Below are positions 35,925 through 49,990 of a stretch of 64,000 nucleotides of DNA, one piece after another. A program made the translations under genes and the position numbers. Origin of the DNA: Costus lasius (Eukaryota > Streptophyta > Magnoliopsida > Zingiberales > Costaceae); NCBI GenBank assembly GCA_027563935.2, contig CM050448.1, positions 125,069,493-125,133,492 of the forward strand, given 5' to 3'. Position 1 is the first letter of the stretch; each line of letters starts with the position of its first letter. The notes beneath the pieces are model-generated. The model had not been told where the DNA came from and did not search any database. It worked only from the letters and a program-made list of their open reading frames with translations.

Positions 35925-36480
35925 ACCTATGCATTGGGATGTGTATTTGCATATATCTGTTCTGTTGAATGAAATCCACAATAGAAAGAATGAAAAATGC
36001 AATGAATTGAAAAACATTTTCACTATAAATTTCATCAAACAGAACATAGCCTAAGTGTTTGAGATGGTATGAATGGTGAATGGTGCCATGGCATGGTGCG
36101 GTGGCACCATCCACCATTGACACATGCATTGAGATGTGTATTTGCACACATTTCTAAGTGTTTGAGATGGTATGAATGGTTGATGGTGCCACGGCATGTG
36201 CAGTACTTTTTTCCCAAGAGAATAAAAGTTATATGCTAATGTCGTGCGGTGGTACCATCCACCATTCACACGTGTATTGGAATGTGTATTTGCACACATT
36301 TTTAAGACTGTGTTTCCTTAGACAGAAAATTGAAAGGAAAGAATAAAAAGTACATTGACTCTAGTAGCATTTTGCGTCTAGATTTATTATGTTTTCCGTT
36401 CTTTCTTTCTAGTTTTTCGTCTAAGGAAACACATTTTAAATATTTGAAATGGTATGAATGGTGGATGGTGCCATGACACC
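35925..36480. mobile_element. Cluster of nested foldback MITEs
   Basis: The word 'tttgagatggtatgaatgg' occurs at about 36057, 36159 and, as 'tttgaaatggtatgaatgg', at 36439. Its inverted partners 'ccatccaccatt' and 'gtgtatttgcacaca' lie between them, forming two adjacent hairpins. One unrelated foldback element (about 35957-36047, ends 'ctgttctgttgaatgaaat' / 'atttcatcaaacagaac') and another at 36309-36433 are inserted in them. Small open frames here are hairpin shadows. Confidence 0.75.
36309..36433. mobile_element. 125-bp MITE with perfect 15-bp inverted ends
   Basis: Ends TGTGTTTCCTTAGAC and GTCTAAGGAAACACA are exact inverted repeats, with 'gaaaggaaagaa' / 'ttctttctttct' inner complementarity. 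Both flanks contain 'ttttaa', so a TTA/TAA-type target duplication is possible. Confidence 0.8.
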
Positions 36481-38633
36481 ACATATGACTTTTTTCTCGA
36501 GAAGGGAGGGGATTTTGATTTTATGTAATCCAATTAATACTTCATTTGACATCAGACAATATTATTTTTGTTAAATGTATAATAATATTTTTTTAAAAAA
36601 AATTATTTGCTGATTAAGACATTTGCAGTCTTGTTACAAAATATCTTTCAGTTCTAAATTACTATAATAAAAGACATTTATGTAATATTAATTCAAAGCA
36701 TTAGCATGAGAATTCAGGTTATGTATGGTGAGAGTTTTTCTTTACTTATACGTCTTTCTTCATGGTATTTGATCAGGTGGCATTTCTGTAGTCGCATTGT
36801 AACTTAAAAATTGCTTCTTGCAATTGAAGAAGTTAACCTTAAATTACGATGTTTTGATCGTTTAGCTTATCGAGACTTCCTTGAGCGAATGGTCTTTTGC
36901 ATGCTACTATAGCATATGTTGTCATTATTTTTTAAGGTATCTGGTAGATTTGTTCTGCTATTGTCATTAGTAGTTAGTGTTATTTTAAATTTTAAAAATT
37001 ATAATTAAATTTTAAAAATTTATTTTTTAAAATTATATATTAATATAATATTAAAAATTTAACAATATATATCTTGCAAAGGCATATATTAATAATCTAA
37101 TTATAAAAAAAATTCAAGTTTTATATTTTTAAATAATTAATTTATAAATTAACCTATATATTAATATATTTTTATATTATTATTATCACGTCATAATCCT
37201 TATGCAGCTCCGCCAGCAACAGGATAAGCATCACACATGTATTTCTCTGCCAACTACTGTAAATAGTGCTCATCCAGCTGAAAGTGCCATTGCACCAAGC
37301 AGGCCCTTATTATTCATGCGTGACGCCGAAGATACTTAGGCTCCGTTTGACCTAGCTTCTACTTGTAGTTTTTGCTGGTTGAAAAAGTGCTGGTTGAAAA
37401 AGTGCTGGCTGAAGAAGTTTGAGGGTGTTTGGATGCACAGCTTATGACTAGGTTATTCTATTTATAATAAATAAGTTTTTATTAAAAAAATTACTAAGAT
37501 AAAAATTATATGATTAAATTTATTGTTAACTATAATTAAAATATTTATTAGAAATACTATAAGTTATACTATTAAAAAAAATATTATTACAATTAAGCAT
37601 AAGCAGGGGGGCCAGAGAATTAAGAAAATAATTCTCACAACATAAGTCTATTTTTTTGCATATAAGTTTTACTATAAGTTTTCATATAATGAGCTTTTGC
37701 CTTTCAATTCTACGGATACTCAATCTAAAATCTCACACAATTAAGAAAATAATTTTCACAACATAAGTCTATTTTTTTGCATTAAAAAAATTGCAAGAGA
37801 AATTTATTTTATTACTATAGTAATATATTTTTAAAATATGAAAATTAATTTAAATAATAAAATAATATTCTTTTAAAAATATGGATAATATTTCAGATTT
37901 ATACTAATTATATAGTTAAAATAGACTACAAGGCTAACCCAAGTAGCCTCAAAATTGTTAAGGTTAAATTTTTGTTGATCTAACTCTCTAAGTGGGGTTA
38001 TCTAACCTCTAGGTGGTTGAATCAATTAAAAGAAAATGTTGTTATAACCTACATCAAACTAACTTATTAATTTAATGAGCATAAATGATAATATAATCTA
38101 ATTTAAAATACTTAAACACATATTAGTGATAGTAAACTCACTGAAGTGTTATATATCATCATAACATGATTTCGCCCACTTCTCATGCGATTTAACTGGG
38201 ATATCACAAATGCACAAGTAATACTTGAAGGGCGAATATTTTTTACTTTATAGTTGATATAATACATGCTTGGTACTTAATAGTTGTGATAGAAATCATG
38301 CAAAGATGGTATGGGATGATCACAATAGATCCAAAAGCCACCCAAGTATTAATAGTAACATAAAGTGTCAATACTCTTCTTATCAGTTTACAATATCTCC
38401 TTTTAAGAAGAAATAAAGAGCCATGATGATGCTATATGACATTCTTTAGTGGATCTTTACTAAACATAATTCCCTTAAAAACATTCTAACAAAATGTACC
38501 TATAATTTGATCCACTAGATAAAACAACTTACCTCACCCTTTAAATTTGTGTCCGAGTGTTCATTAAATAATTGAGCCAAAATTGTAGGCTTATCACCAA
38601 CCACCTGTAATCCCTAACCCGAATCTGCACCGT

Positions 38634-38848
38634 AATCATCAACAACATCAACACCATGATCATTATCATCATCACTAACATCATCTTTATTAACAACATT
38701 ATCATTATCATCATCAACATCATGGTTGTTGTCTTCGGCATCGGCACAATGATCATTACCACCATCATCAACACTATAATCATTATCATCATCAACAATA
38801 CCATCTTCACTATCAACATAATTATTATCATCATCAACATTATCATTG
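38634..38848. repeat. ATC/ATT-rich trinucleotide tract
   Basis: Paralog of 1793-1996. It is followed at 38850 by TGTCATGCCCCGACAGG, which looks like the start of an LTR, but I found no matching end or target-site duplication. Confidence 0.8.
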
Positions 38849-39635
38849 TTGTCATGCCCCGACAGGTACTGGGCCCCGGCTAGTAGCTCACCTGTGGCAT
38901 ATGATAATTAGGCATGCTAATCCAGCCCAAGCCATCAACTAATAACATGAAATCAATAGTAAAAATCCCAACGTACATAAATATATCAACATCCATCAAC
39001 ACCAACAACCATATGACCAAAACTTCAACATAAAACATCACTAGCTAGAAATAATATACAAAAATATAAATATAACTATTACTGGGAAGTCATTTAAAAC
39101 TATCTATCTATAGCCGATCCGCTAGCGACGGACCCACACTAGGACCTAAAATAAAATCACAAAGATAGGGATTGTTATATTAAGGGAAAATCGTGTCATA
39201 CATACAACACAACCTACCATGATGCTACACCAAATATGTACTTTGTTAAAATCATGCAAAAATACCATATATACAACACACAAATGCAACACACAAAATT
39301 GAGGCCAATCCGTCCCATCGGACATACACTCATATCTGAGTGGTCCGTAGTGTCAGCTCTGCACACTGAGAACGATTGTTCGTCAACAATACGCTAGTAC
39401 TGTATCCAGTACCCACTCATACCCGTGCCATAATAACACACTATATGATAATAAAAATATAATCTATGAGGTCATCCTCTATAACAATATACATTTGGCC
39501 CCAAAGCACAGCTAACTGGCTCTCTACCACCACCAGTACCGACCCCAAATAATCAATAGATTGTGCTAGATAGCACACATACCATGTGAACAATTGTAAA
39601 ATCTTAGTAATCTAGGATAAGAACATATTATGTAG

Positions 39636-39739
<104 letters not shown>

Positions 39740-40977
39740 ACTATGTAATAATGAAAGAACAATCCAATGGAAAGAGAGCAATAGAGTAAATTAGTAAGAC
39801 GTTCATAACCAAACGGTAACGCTAAACCATATGATGTCTCCTAATCAAGCAGTAGACACCTTGATAAAAGTATAAGAAAAGATCCCTACCATATCACTAT
39901 AGGTATGACTTATCCCGATCTCGTGTCCAAGTGAATCCTGTTCATCCGAGTCTAGAGTCCTCACAATGAAATAAAATACATGTGTATTAATCTTCCCATT
40001 AATTCATTTTATTAACAATATATTTATTTATTTTAATTTTATTTTTTTTCTTTTATTGATTTACTTTTATGGTTGATTATTGATGTTCATACTATCTAAT
40101 CATCTACTATTTATCAGCAGTTATTAGTGTATTTTAAACATATATTTTGTCTAAGATTATAAACATGTAAAATTTATTATTAAATTAACGCACATAATAG
40201 AATATGACTAATCTCATCCATAGCACGACAGACGTTGCCGAAAAGTTCACCGAAAAGTTCGCTTGAACTGTACTTCATCTCCGATGATGGCAATCCTTTT
40301 CCAAACAGAAATATGTTATGCCACGAAGCTTATCGGAGTAGCAAGAAGCCGCGTCAACGGACTCTTGTTATGATGGCTATAGTACAGGTGATAGTTATTG
40401 TATCCAAGGTTCTATTCAAAAGTTTAGGGGGATTATTACAAATTTTTTTTCTTTTGGTACCTTTATGTATTAAAGCCCTTATTTTTCATAAACTTATTTA
40501 AAATATTGTAATTTTTTATATCAATAAAATTCATTACTTGCCATGGGAAAAAAATATATATGAGAAGAGAATTTAAAATATTGTAATTTTTTATATCAAT
40601 AAAATTCATTACTTGCCATTGGAAAAAAAAATATATGAGAAGAGAGAAAGGGGTTGGGATGGGACATGATAATTGTTGCTATCGTGATCATTATTTTTTA
40701 TTTTAATTATGGGGTTGGGATGGGACAAGACAAGAGAGAGAAAGGGCTTTGTCTTGTCCCATCAATCCGTTTAAATAATTATTTTTTTATTTTAATTATG
40801 GAGTTAACAGTCGTTGCTACCGTGATCATTATTACAATCATTAACACCGTGATCATTAGCATCATCAACAACACATCTTCATTATCAACATTTTGTAATC
40901 GTTAACAACAACAACAACATCATCCCCATTCATTGGTAGGATGGGAATAAACGATGTGTAGTTTGGCACCAGGCGAA

Positions 40978-41712
40978 CTATTTTAGTGGATGATTGCAGT
41001 CCAAGCGCCACGAATGCTTCTTGAGGATATGTTCATCGAAGCCTCGAGACCAATTGGTTAGCTTGAAGACAAGAAATGCTTCATAGGTTGTGTTGCGAGT
41101 GAGAATGTTGCTCTGGATCGTGCCACGAATATCCAAACAGCATACAACGATCAGCATAGCAGCCTCTGAAAACCTGAGACGTATATGAATTGAGCAAAAT
41201 TGGTCAACTATCACTATTCTAACTTTGGTTCTCTGCAAAATTAGGAGGGCGAGAAGAAGACGAGGAACGCCAAGCAGAATACCTTGAATCGGCGACAGGG
41301 ATCCACCTCCAATACTCGGGCGTCCCAATCCAAGCTATCGTAAGCGTTCGGGCGGGAAGCATGAAGCACTTTGCCCAACTCGGCTTTTCCAAACGTACAC
41401 CCTGAAAAACCAACCCAAATATCAAGATTAACTAATTACCCATTCGATCTTGCCACTCGAAACACCCAGATTCAAGCACAAAATGTTCTTCGTCGGGAAT
41501 TTATGAATTTTCTGTTCAACCAAAAAGAATCCTAAGAATCCGTCGATGGAGAGGACAATCAAGGGAGAAAGAGGAGCAGTTTGCACTAATAAAACCCTAG
41601 ATTAATGACGTTTTAATAAGGGTTTCGATAGGCATACCATCCTGCCGCCATCGAGAAGGACCCAATCGCGGAGGCGGAAGAAAAGGTCGGGCTTGGAAGA
41701 AGAGGGATCCAT
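40978..41712 (-). pseudogene. PP2-like lectin gene, three exons, C-terminally truncated
   Basis: Minus-strand exons: 41638-41712 (starts MDPSSSKPD, ends LLDGGRM), 41283-41401 and 40978-41173. All junctions have GT/AG and the phases fit (75+119+196 nt = 129 codons plus TAG). The product contains the PP2 signatures AKCFMLPARTLTIAW, PEYWRW and, across the exon 2/3 junction, DSRFSEAA, then CLDIRGTI and NTTYEAFLVFKLT. PP2-domain proteins are carbohydrate-binding lectins, many linked to phloem and stress; F-box PP2-B members share this domain. No F-box is seen. The normal domain continues about 70-90 residues past the point where a TAG stops this one, in front of ATC-rich DNA. It could be expressed as a short protein, but decay is likely. 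Confidence 0.7.
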
Positions 41713-41966
41713 CGGATCAGCAGAGCGATCTATTAGAGACTGATAGTCGGGCGGTAGGAATCGTTCCCAGATTGTATCGGAGCCGGCGGCGGAGTGGAAA
41801 GCGGAGGAGACGCCGGCGCAGCGGCAGGCATCTGGCGGCGAAGTGAGGGATAGTGATGTGCGCGATCCAGTCTTTAGAAGGAAGCTGGAAAGGCTGGATC
41901 CCGAACTCTTCCATTTGATGTTGATCCGTTTCCAATCAAAGCATCAATTGTCACCCACTTAATCTA

Positions 41967-43570
41967 TTGTTGATGTGGTGATGATGCATTGATGTTGATG
42001 AGGTGGCTACTTTCTTGATGATGTGGCACAGAGGTGGCAGGATGTCTTGGAAAATAAAATGGCTTGTATAGTTACATATGCAATTCATCCTAGTCTAAAT
42101 TGCAGTCTATTTATAAAAAAAGAAATAAAAAATTGCAGTCTATTACATGATACTATAAAATTAAAATTAATTTTAAGAAAATAAAAATCTAAGCTATCTT
42201 AACTACAATGCAAGCTAATTATGCTTATAAATCAAAATGTCTTATAAGTCAAAATGCTAATGGAAATTAAATATGTCAAAATGTTCTACAAGTCAACATG
42301 CAAGCAAAAGTGAAAAAATTGTCCTTGACTTGATAATTAAATTTGAACATAAGTAGTGATTCTGATGGCAACTACTTTCATTTAAATTTTTCTTTGTGAA
42401 AACCTTTATAGAGTTATTTATAATATTTTTAAATTTTATATCAATCATATTATTTAGAACCTTGAGTTACACTTTGTATGATCATTTAGCCGTATGTAAG
42501 ACAAAATTTAGTAAGGGTAAACTATTTTAATTCAAAAAGGCTATATTATTTTTTTTAAAAAAAAATTATTTTTAACACAATTACGAGGTGATTTTAATGA
42601 TACATATGAGCATTATTTGAGTATCGAAAAATAAATTTACTTTATTGTATCTTTCAATTTTATATGAGATCATGTAACATAATCTTAGCATGAGTAATGC
42701 CTTTTACTTAAAAAAACTAGGCAACAACAAATTATCATGCATACTTACTTTGCACATGCAATTGAAAGGGGCACTGCATTAGAGCTCATCTAAATTTCAT
42801 CTGCAAAACAAATAACGAAGTAGTCCTTTTAGAAAACAAAATAAAATAAAATAGATACTCTGCTGCTTGAGATGTTGATCTCTTCAAGTTAAACTTACCA
42901 ATTATACAGAGAAATTTACACACTGTTCTGATCCCTTCCGATGCAGCTTTGGTACAAACACAACAATAGAGAGACCATTGCAAATCCAGCATTTGGTACA
43001 AACACAAAACCAAATTTGATAACAGTTGAACGATTAAATTCCATCTCAAAACACAAGTTCATATTTCAATTTCCTAATGCCACAAAGCTTCCAACAAATC
43101 CAACAATCGTTTTCCAGGAAATCTCAAAACCATAGAGATGGTCCAAATTCAATTCCGTATACAAAAATAAGAGAGAGAGAAGGGGACATCTAATCAAAAA
43201 CTTTCCCACGTCCACCGAGATGTCAAGTTGAAAACCCATTATTGGCCGAAACAAAACACTGATATAAACGGCTAGGAACAGTGAATCGACGAAACTGAGA
43301 AATTGATAAAATCAAATAAACCACAGAATACTGGGGAATCAACTTGCCTTCACCACTCGTGCCTGGAGACCGAGATACAGAAAAGCGATGTTGGAAATGA
43401 GAGCGTCACCACCTGGGATCCGCTAGGGCAAGCTTATTGATTTTCTTTCTTCTCCGAGAACTAGGGCTGCAATGTAATTGTCTGTTTCCCCATTTTTAAT
43501 CCAACTCAAACACTGCCGGTGGGGCCACGCTGACCGATGGCATTTTGACAAGCTGGACTTTGCCATTCTA
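41967..43570. repeat. Conserved 3' flank of the NLR units, copy 3
   Basis: Equivalent to 5340-6600 and 23100-24624. It has an additional AT-rich stretch (about 42350-42710) with no counterpart. No gene is recognised. Confidence 0.7.
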
Positions 43571-46500
43571 CTGCAATCCCGTGAGCATCATACAAGCTAG
43601 GGACAAGCCGGGGACAACCTTGGACAATAATTTGAACTTTCCGTCCTTCGGGCTTCTTTGAGATGTGTGATATTCTTTTGCAGCCTATTATAAAAATCTG
43701 TTCTAACCATGGCTTTTCTTGCCACCAGTCAGACAAAGATCGTAACCTGCTACATCTGATAATTGATAATGTTTTAAGCGAATAACAACACCTAAGGTCT
43801 TCTGGCAATTGTCTGAGCTCGTGACATCCAACTATTTCCAAGTTATCAATAGATATAAATTTATACCGAAAATATATAGAGCCTTGGCTCAAGCATTGAC
43901 TTTGCAACCATATAGTCAATTTATTATATATCGTGGTGAATTTCCATAATTTTGTAAGTTTAGGGCAATGAATTATTGTGAATTCTTGAATAGAATTGCA
44001 ACTTAAATTCCATTCCACAAGAATAGGCATCTCAGATAAAGTGAGGCTTCGTAAACGAAAATTAGTGTCCTTGTTATCAGGTATGTTGTTGCCCATAAAA
44101 GCTAGTGAATCCATGCCACTTATCTCAAGAGTATCAAGACAAGGAAGAAAACTTATAAATGATATATTGTCACATCTTTTGAGATTGATTAGTCTTATCT
44201 CAGATAAATATTTTATAGTTTTGAGATGTTCAAGGGATCTCATCCAACTGGGATATTTTAGGCCGAAGTAGGAAATGACATCCAAGTGTTTCAAATGAGT
44301 GAGATTAGGTTGGAGACCTTCAAGTATCTCATAAGATGTCAATTGCTCATTTACCCTCAAATCCATATTCCACCATTCCCAATGTAGCACTAAATATTCT
44401 AAATATTTTTTCTCCTTCAAGTTGGCACTTGTAATAGCATCTAGGTCTAGCACACGTTCAAGGTGTTGTAGGTGCAATTGTTCAATATTCATTAGAGATT
44501 GCAACTCCTTTAATGCTAAATTTCCATGATCATTGTCTTCTATCTTGTAACCTGACAAAGCCTCAAGTTTAATCAATGTAGAAATTCAGGAGGTTCTTGA
44601 GTCATTGAAGCACATCCCATCATGTTTAGGTTTCTTAGTCTTTCCATGCATCTCAAATCTTGAGGCAACTCCTTAATCCAATGACAAGCTTCAAGATCAA
44701 GCACTTGCAAATTCGCAAGACTAGTGATTGATTCTGGTAGCCTTTGAAGCCTCACACAATGAGCTATTTTCAGAATTTGTAATTTTTTGAGGTTGTAGAT
44801 TTGCTTTGGTAACTTTAGAAGCTTTTTACAATAAGATAAACTCAAAACACGTAGATTATGAAGGTCACAAATAGACTTTGGGAGCTCTTCTATCTCCTTC
44901 TCGGAAAGGTTGAGGTATCTCAAACGAAGAAGCAAGCCAATTGTATTTGGTAACAATTGGATGTTGGTATCTATTATGCTTAATAGAGTTAAATTTGTGA
45001 ATAAATACTCTGGGATTTCTATTGGTGATGCTATTTGACATTTCTCGATATGTAAATCCATCTCTTCTTTCACCCTATACAAAATCAGCGTCCTCATATT
45101 GTTCGCAATTGTAGTCCGCAAATTAGTTAAAAAAGTGCTAGTGCAAGAATTGACACGTACACATAGGTAGCGACACCACTGTGAAATTCTTGATTCTTGA
45201 CCACTCTCTCTCAAATGGTAGATGCTTTCGCTTATGCCAAATGTTTTTTCCATGAGAGGACTGTGACTCAGAAGAGGATATACATCTGTAAAAAAATATT
45301 GTTGATAACTTGTTGAATATGTAAAGATTCCTTCAGCAATGAGCATATGAAAGCAACTTTCTTCAGCTGAGCAGAATGGAAGTGGTTCAAGTAATAAAGT
45401 GTACAAAAAGACATGTGCAAGTGCTGGTGAAGCATAATGCATTTTCATCAATTTGCAGTATTTATTCTCGTCATATCTAAAAGCAAATTTGCTCAGGTCA
45501 GTGTACCTCGATATTGAGCCGAGAATTTTTGCATCCATGATAATGTGTCGATAATACCCACCAGGATATAGTCGGGCAGCTAAATTTTGTATCTCTACAT
45601 TTTTAATAGAGGAATAATTTTGCTTCACTTGAGGAGAATGTGTTCTTGGTATTGCATATCTCAACAATATTTCTTTCCATTCATCATATGATGTATTATC
45701 ATATAATATGTATTCAACATCATTTTCTCTAATACGATAACCTCGACAAGTGATGATCACTGTACTCCCTGGGCCACTCAAGTTAATGAGATTCTTTTTT
45801 AGTTCCTCTAACTTGTCCCAGTCCTCTTCCATTATGTCAATTCCATCCAAAACAAAAAGACATCTCACTTGTGGAGGTGGCTTACACACGACACTCCAAA
45901 TATCAATGTTTGAAGATAGTCTACCCACTGGGTTAGAAAGATATGGTTCATTATCAATATAATCATACTCTAACTGGTAGATACCCAAACTAGAATTGTC
46001 CACCCATGCTCGATAAATGAAGAATTCACAAACTAAAGGATGATGATAAATCATACGAGCCAAAGTGGATTTTCCTACCCATACATGGCCGGTTATGAAA
46101 ATGGTGAGAGGCACATCACCATTAATGTCAATTGATGCTTTCTCTTCTTGTAACCTAAAAAGAATATTCAAAATTCTTGTTATGTCATCATCTCTTTCTC
46201 TGATAATTTCTTCCCGCATAATAGAATAGTAGTTAGAATCATTTGGATCTATGGATTCCGTGGCATCTATTGAGAGGTCAAATGTAACCGCTCTACTTAA
46301 AAGGCAATTCAATCTTTTTGCAATCTCCTTGAGCTTAAGTAGAATAGAATAGCGGCCGAATGTGATGCGACCGTGATGCAAAAAGTTAGAAGATGATACC
46401 TCTGGTTTTTGCCAATCGGAATCCTGAATCACTTCGAGTATGTTTTGGACATCCACGTGCACCGCATGAACATTCCACACCCACTTGCTCAACTCCGGCT

Positions 46501-46675
46501 CTTTGAGGGCTCGTAGATTAGCATCTACGATGACTGCATTGATGGCCCAAAAATTTTCGGTGACCATTTCTAGATGGTTCGAGATGCATAGTTGCTGGCC
46601 AAATAATCTGATTTCAGGCGACGACAAACTCGACAGGATGTGCTTCAAGTTGAGCATCAACCATTCTGAAGCCAT
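43506..46675 (-). pseudogene. NLR4: CC-NB-LRR with a single 1-bp deletion
   Basis: From ATG 46675 (MASEW) the frame runs 700 codons and ends at 44573, inside the LRR. One T is missing near 44587 ('gaaattcagg' here, 'gaaatttcagg' in NLR2). The rest of the LRR is open in another frame (43506-44576). Walker A reads GHVWVGKST, kinase-2 FVLDGID, and RNBS-B STVIITCR. Near the end an 11-bp tandem duplication (about 43600) removes the NLR2 stop and would add about 25 residues. Apart from the one missing base, the gene is complete. It could still yield a CC-NB-part-LRR protein. Sequencing error at this T tract is an alternative to true pseudogenisation. Confidence 0.88.
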
Positions 46676-46713
46676 GGATTTCTTCTTCTTAATGATAATC
46701 TCTCTCTCATGTA

Positions 46714-46721
46714 TTTATATA
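46714..46721 (-). promoter_or_regulatory. TATA box of NLR4
   Basis: TATATAAA on the minus strand, 39 bp upstream of the ATG, in the same context as in the other NLR copies. Confidence 0.63.
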
Positions 46722-47812
46722 GGACTAATAGTACGCAAGAGCTTTACGTGCATCGAAAGCAAATGCAAAACAAAAAAGCATCCTTGTACTTTTAACGAAT
46801 AAATTACCTACTTGGTGCCCAAGCAGCGAATCAAATTTAAAGTCTCTGCTTTACGTGTGCATTTGCTTTTTTTCGTTTTCATTACTTTTTCTTTGTTTGG
46901 TTTGCTGGCCAACCGTAAAGCACGTTCCAAGTAGCAAGTCAAGTATCAATTTGTTGTTCATTGATGTGAAATTAATTCGATTTTTCGAATAAATTAACTA
47001 GCTGTTGCTCAAGCAACGAATCAAATATAAAGTCTCTGCTTTACGTGCATCAGTTCTTCAAGTATTTGAGCCATTTAATTAGAATTTCTTTTATTGTTCC
47101 CCCTTGTGTTAGCCCCCACATTTTCTTACTTTTTTGTTTTAACTCCTTAACTTCTCTTTAACTTGCCCTTAATGATGCATGCAAAAAATTGAAGCTTTAA
47201 ACCGTATCACACTTGACTGACCACTTATGGAATTAATTTGAAATTAGAAAATAATACTTAAGTGTTGGAAGCCGAGTATCCTTGTTCCTCTCTTCTTTGC
47301 ATTATTCTTTGTGATTTCTCTTGATCGCACCACCACCTTGAATGGATGTTGGTGATTTCCTCTTATAATGTTGCCAAAATTGAATTGGTTTGCATCTTCT
47401 AGTCGATTCTATGGACTAAGGGGAGTTTTATTGATGAATGAATGAATCCTAGTTTTATTGATGATGAATGAATAAATAATATTATCTATATATAGTCAAC
47501 TATTTTCAATTACTCAATTACCCAATAACATTATAAATAATTATATAATCATCACTTTGGAAGGCAACAAAATTCATATATCTACCCAATAACATTTTAT
47601 TCAAAGAATTTAGGTGATTGCACATGATAATAAAACCAAAATCACGGCAGAAAAATATGTATCACACAACGAAACTAGCTACAATAGAAGGCTACCAAAG
47701 ACAAGTGTTTGATGCATTTCTAGTTTGCTTATGTCGTTAAACTTGTTTTATCTTCTGAAACTGATGTTGTAGCAGTCACAGGACATAAATGTTGATCCGT
47801 AAGAACTTTTAG
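46722..47812. other. NLR4 upstream region
   Basis: Matches the other NLR upstream regions, with the same variant segment ('ataatgttgccaaaattg', about 47367) as the NLR3 unit. No coding sequence is seen before the kinase exon at 47813. Confidence 0.68.
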
Positions 47813-48252
<440 letters not shown>

Positions 48253-48890
48253 GTGAAGTGATATATAAAGTGCACATAAGGGGCCCACGTTCGAAATCCA
48301 ACGGGTAGAACAGTTCGTCTCTAGAAGAAAATGAGCCGATAAGCCTACACCTAATGACCAGAACCTGCTTTGGCTTAGCCTGCTAACTAAAACTAATCTA
48401 TTTAATCTTCATCCCAGCCAAGCCGAATCAACCCAATATAAGACCCATTTATCCTATGGCAACAATTCAGCCCAGTATAAAACCCTTGGAAGTACGCTTT
48501 TGACCGAGACTCTGCATAGGCTGTGGGCAATGACAATAAGAGTGTAGTTTCGACCTCTTAATAAAGAGATGGCATAGGACATGAGGAGAGCAACCTACGA
48601 TGAAATTGGTGGTCGAGGAAGAGCTAGAGGAGCTACCATGTAAGAGGGAAAAAACAGTAACCCAACGTGAAAGAGAAAGGTCAACGCAAGTAGAGCAACC
48701 CAGAAGTCTAGGAGGAAGTCACCGTAGGAATCGAGGCTAGGGTTCAAACTGAAAGTCCCTGGATCCCCCTACCTGTTAATTCGATTGGCAGACACTAGAA
48801 ATTAGGTCAAAATGGAGCAGTAACTTTACTGCCAGTGATTCAGTGAATCACTTTGAATTGAATTGTCAAAGTGAAAGTGGAGGTTGATGT
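48253..48890. other. Intergenic DNA
   Basis: No gene or repeat relation to the rest of the window is recognised between the kinase relic and block D copy 2. Confidence 0.5.
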
Positions 48891-49674
48891 AGATAGATGA
48901 TACAAATCTGTACATCTTTTTAAAGATTCTGAGTGCCATGACTATGTGCCACTGTATGATCAGACTGCTGAAAGAATGCCACAAATGTCAGCCTAATTAC
49001 AGCTGAATTATGCATGTTTGGTGAGAGAGCTTCAAATCTGAAGACCACTAAAGCTCTAGATGTACAGGTGATTATGAGAAGCTTGAAAGAAAGAACCACA
49101 AACAAAAAACAAAACCTGTTGCACCATAAACCCTAACCGTAAAATAATTAGCCTCTGATTGGGTGGAGCACAAGGATTACATCTTCCTCCTGCACGCATG
49201 CACGGTCCATTTCTGAAGAAAGCAGATCAGATGCTGCGTTCGTCACACTGCAGCCAAACCAGTAGCAGCAGCAACTTCATTATGTGTTCATTTTTGCAAT
49301 ATTTCAGTGGTATGTCTCCATCTGTTTTCTCATAATAATCCACTTGACAGGATTAGTGGCCATGAATCCTCTTCATCGTAGAGTATGTTGCCCACTCAGG
49401 ACAGTAGAATGTGTTGGATTAATTAATTAAATATTAATTAATTAATTAAATCCAAAAATCTATCATAACTCCTCTCACGCACACAACGTATATATTTTAC
49501 TTAAAATATTAAAAATCTATTTTAACACACGTACTCGACTATTTTTGGTGGAGAATTAATTTACTATTCTTTAAATTAATCCACTTACCTATTTTGAGCA
49601 TCTATTAATAGTTTCCAAATATTTAATTAAATATTTGGATAAAACTATTAATATTTTAATCAGTGAGTTTTCCC

Positions 49675-49681
49675 TATAAAA
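49675..49681 (+). promoter_or_regulatory. TATA box in the copia 5' LTR
   Basis: TATAAAA in 'ccctataaaaggga', a strong match. Transcription would start about 30 bp downstream, near 49705-49715, which would define the start of R. Confidence 0.75.
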
Positions 49682-49881
49682 GGGAGGCTAGGATACTGGT
49701 TAAAACACATCAAGAGACTCTCAGAATCTCTGCTCTGAAATTTCTCTCCAAATTCTCTTTCTCCATTTTTGCTGCTAGAAGTTGAAAGTTGCTCCGACAG
49801 GGCTTCCACCGTCGCACCGGCAGGAAGCTAGCCCTGGTTGTATCTTCAAGGCGGATCTTCGACTAAGCCCGTGCGTGGGAC

Positions 49882-49895
49882 GAAAATTGACTTAA
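49882..49895 (+). promoter_or_regulatory. LTR segment complementary to the copia primer site
   Basis: GAAAATTGACTTAA here (GAAAATTGACTTAG at 56564-56577 in the 3' LTR) is the reverse complement of 49993-50006 at 12 of 14 (13 of 14) positions. It lies directly before GACAG and, 11-20 bp later, CGCCTCCAGGTTCTT, both also present at the same place in the related element at 59.3-63.8 kb. Confidence 0.6.
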
Positions 49896-49990
49896 GACAG
49901 ACGATACGTCGCCTCCAGGTTCTTTTAATTAATGCAAGTTTTATTTCATTATTGGTAGTTTTATATGTGCAGGAATTAAAATAATCAACA

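Larger units (their letters stand above)
49412..49990 (+). repeat. 5' LTR of the copia element
   Basis: 579 bp, TGTTG...CAACA. TATA box at 49675-49681. Differs from the 3' LTR at about 49895 (A/G), 49917 (C/T) and 49972 (G/A). Confidence 0.97.

Noticed and set aside
47770..47812. Possible N-terminal exon of the shaggy-like kinase ('actgatgttgtagcagtcac')
   Set aside because: It resembles the start of such kinases only loosely, lies too close to the DFG exon and lacks a splice donor.
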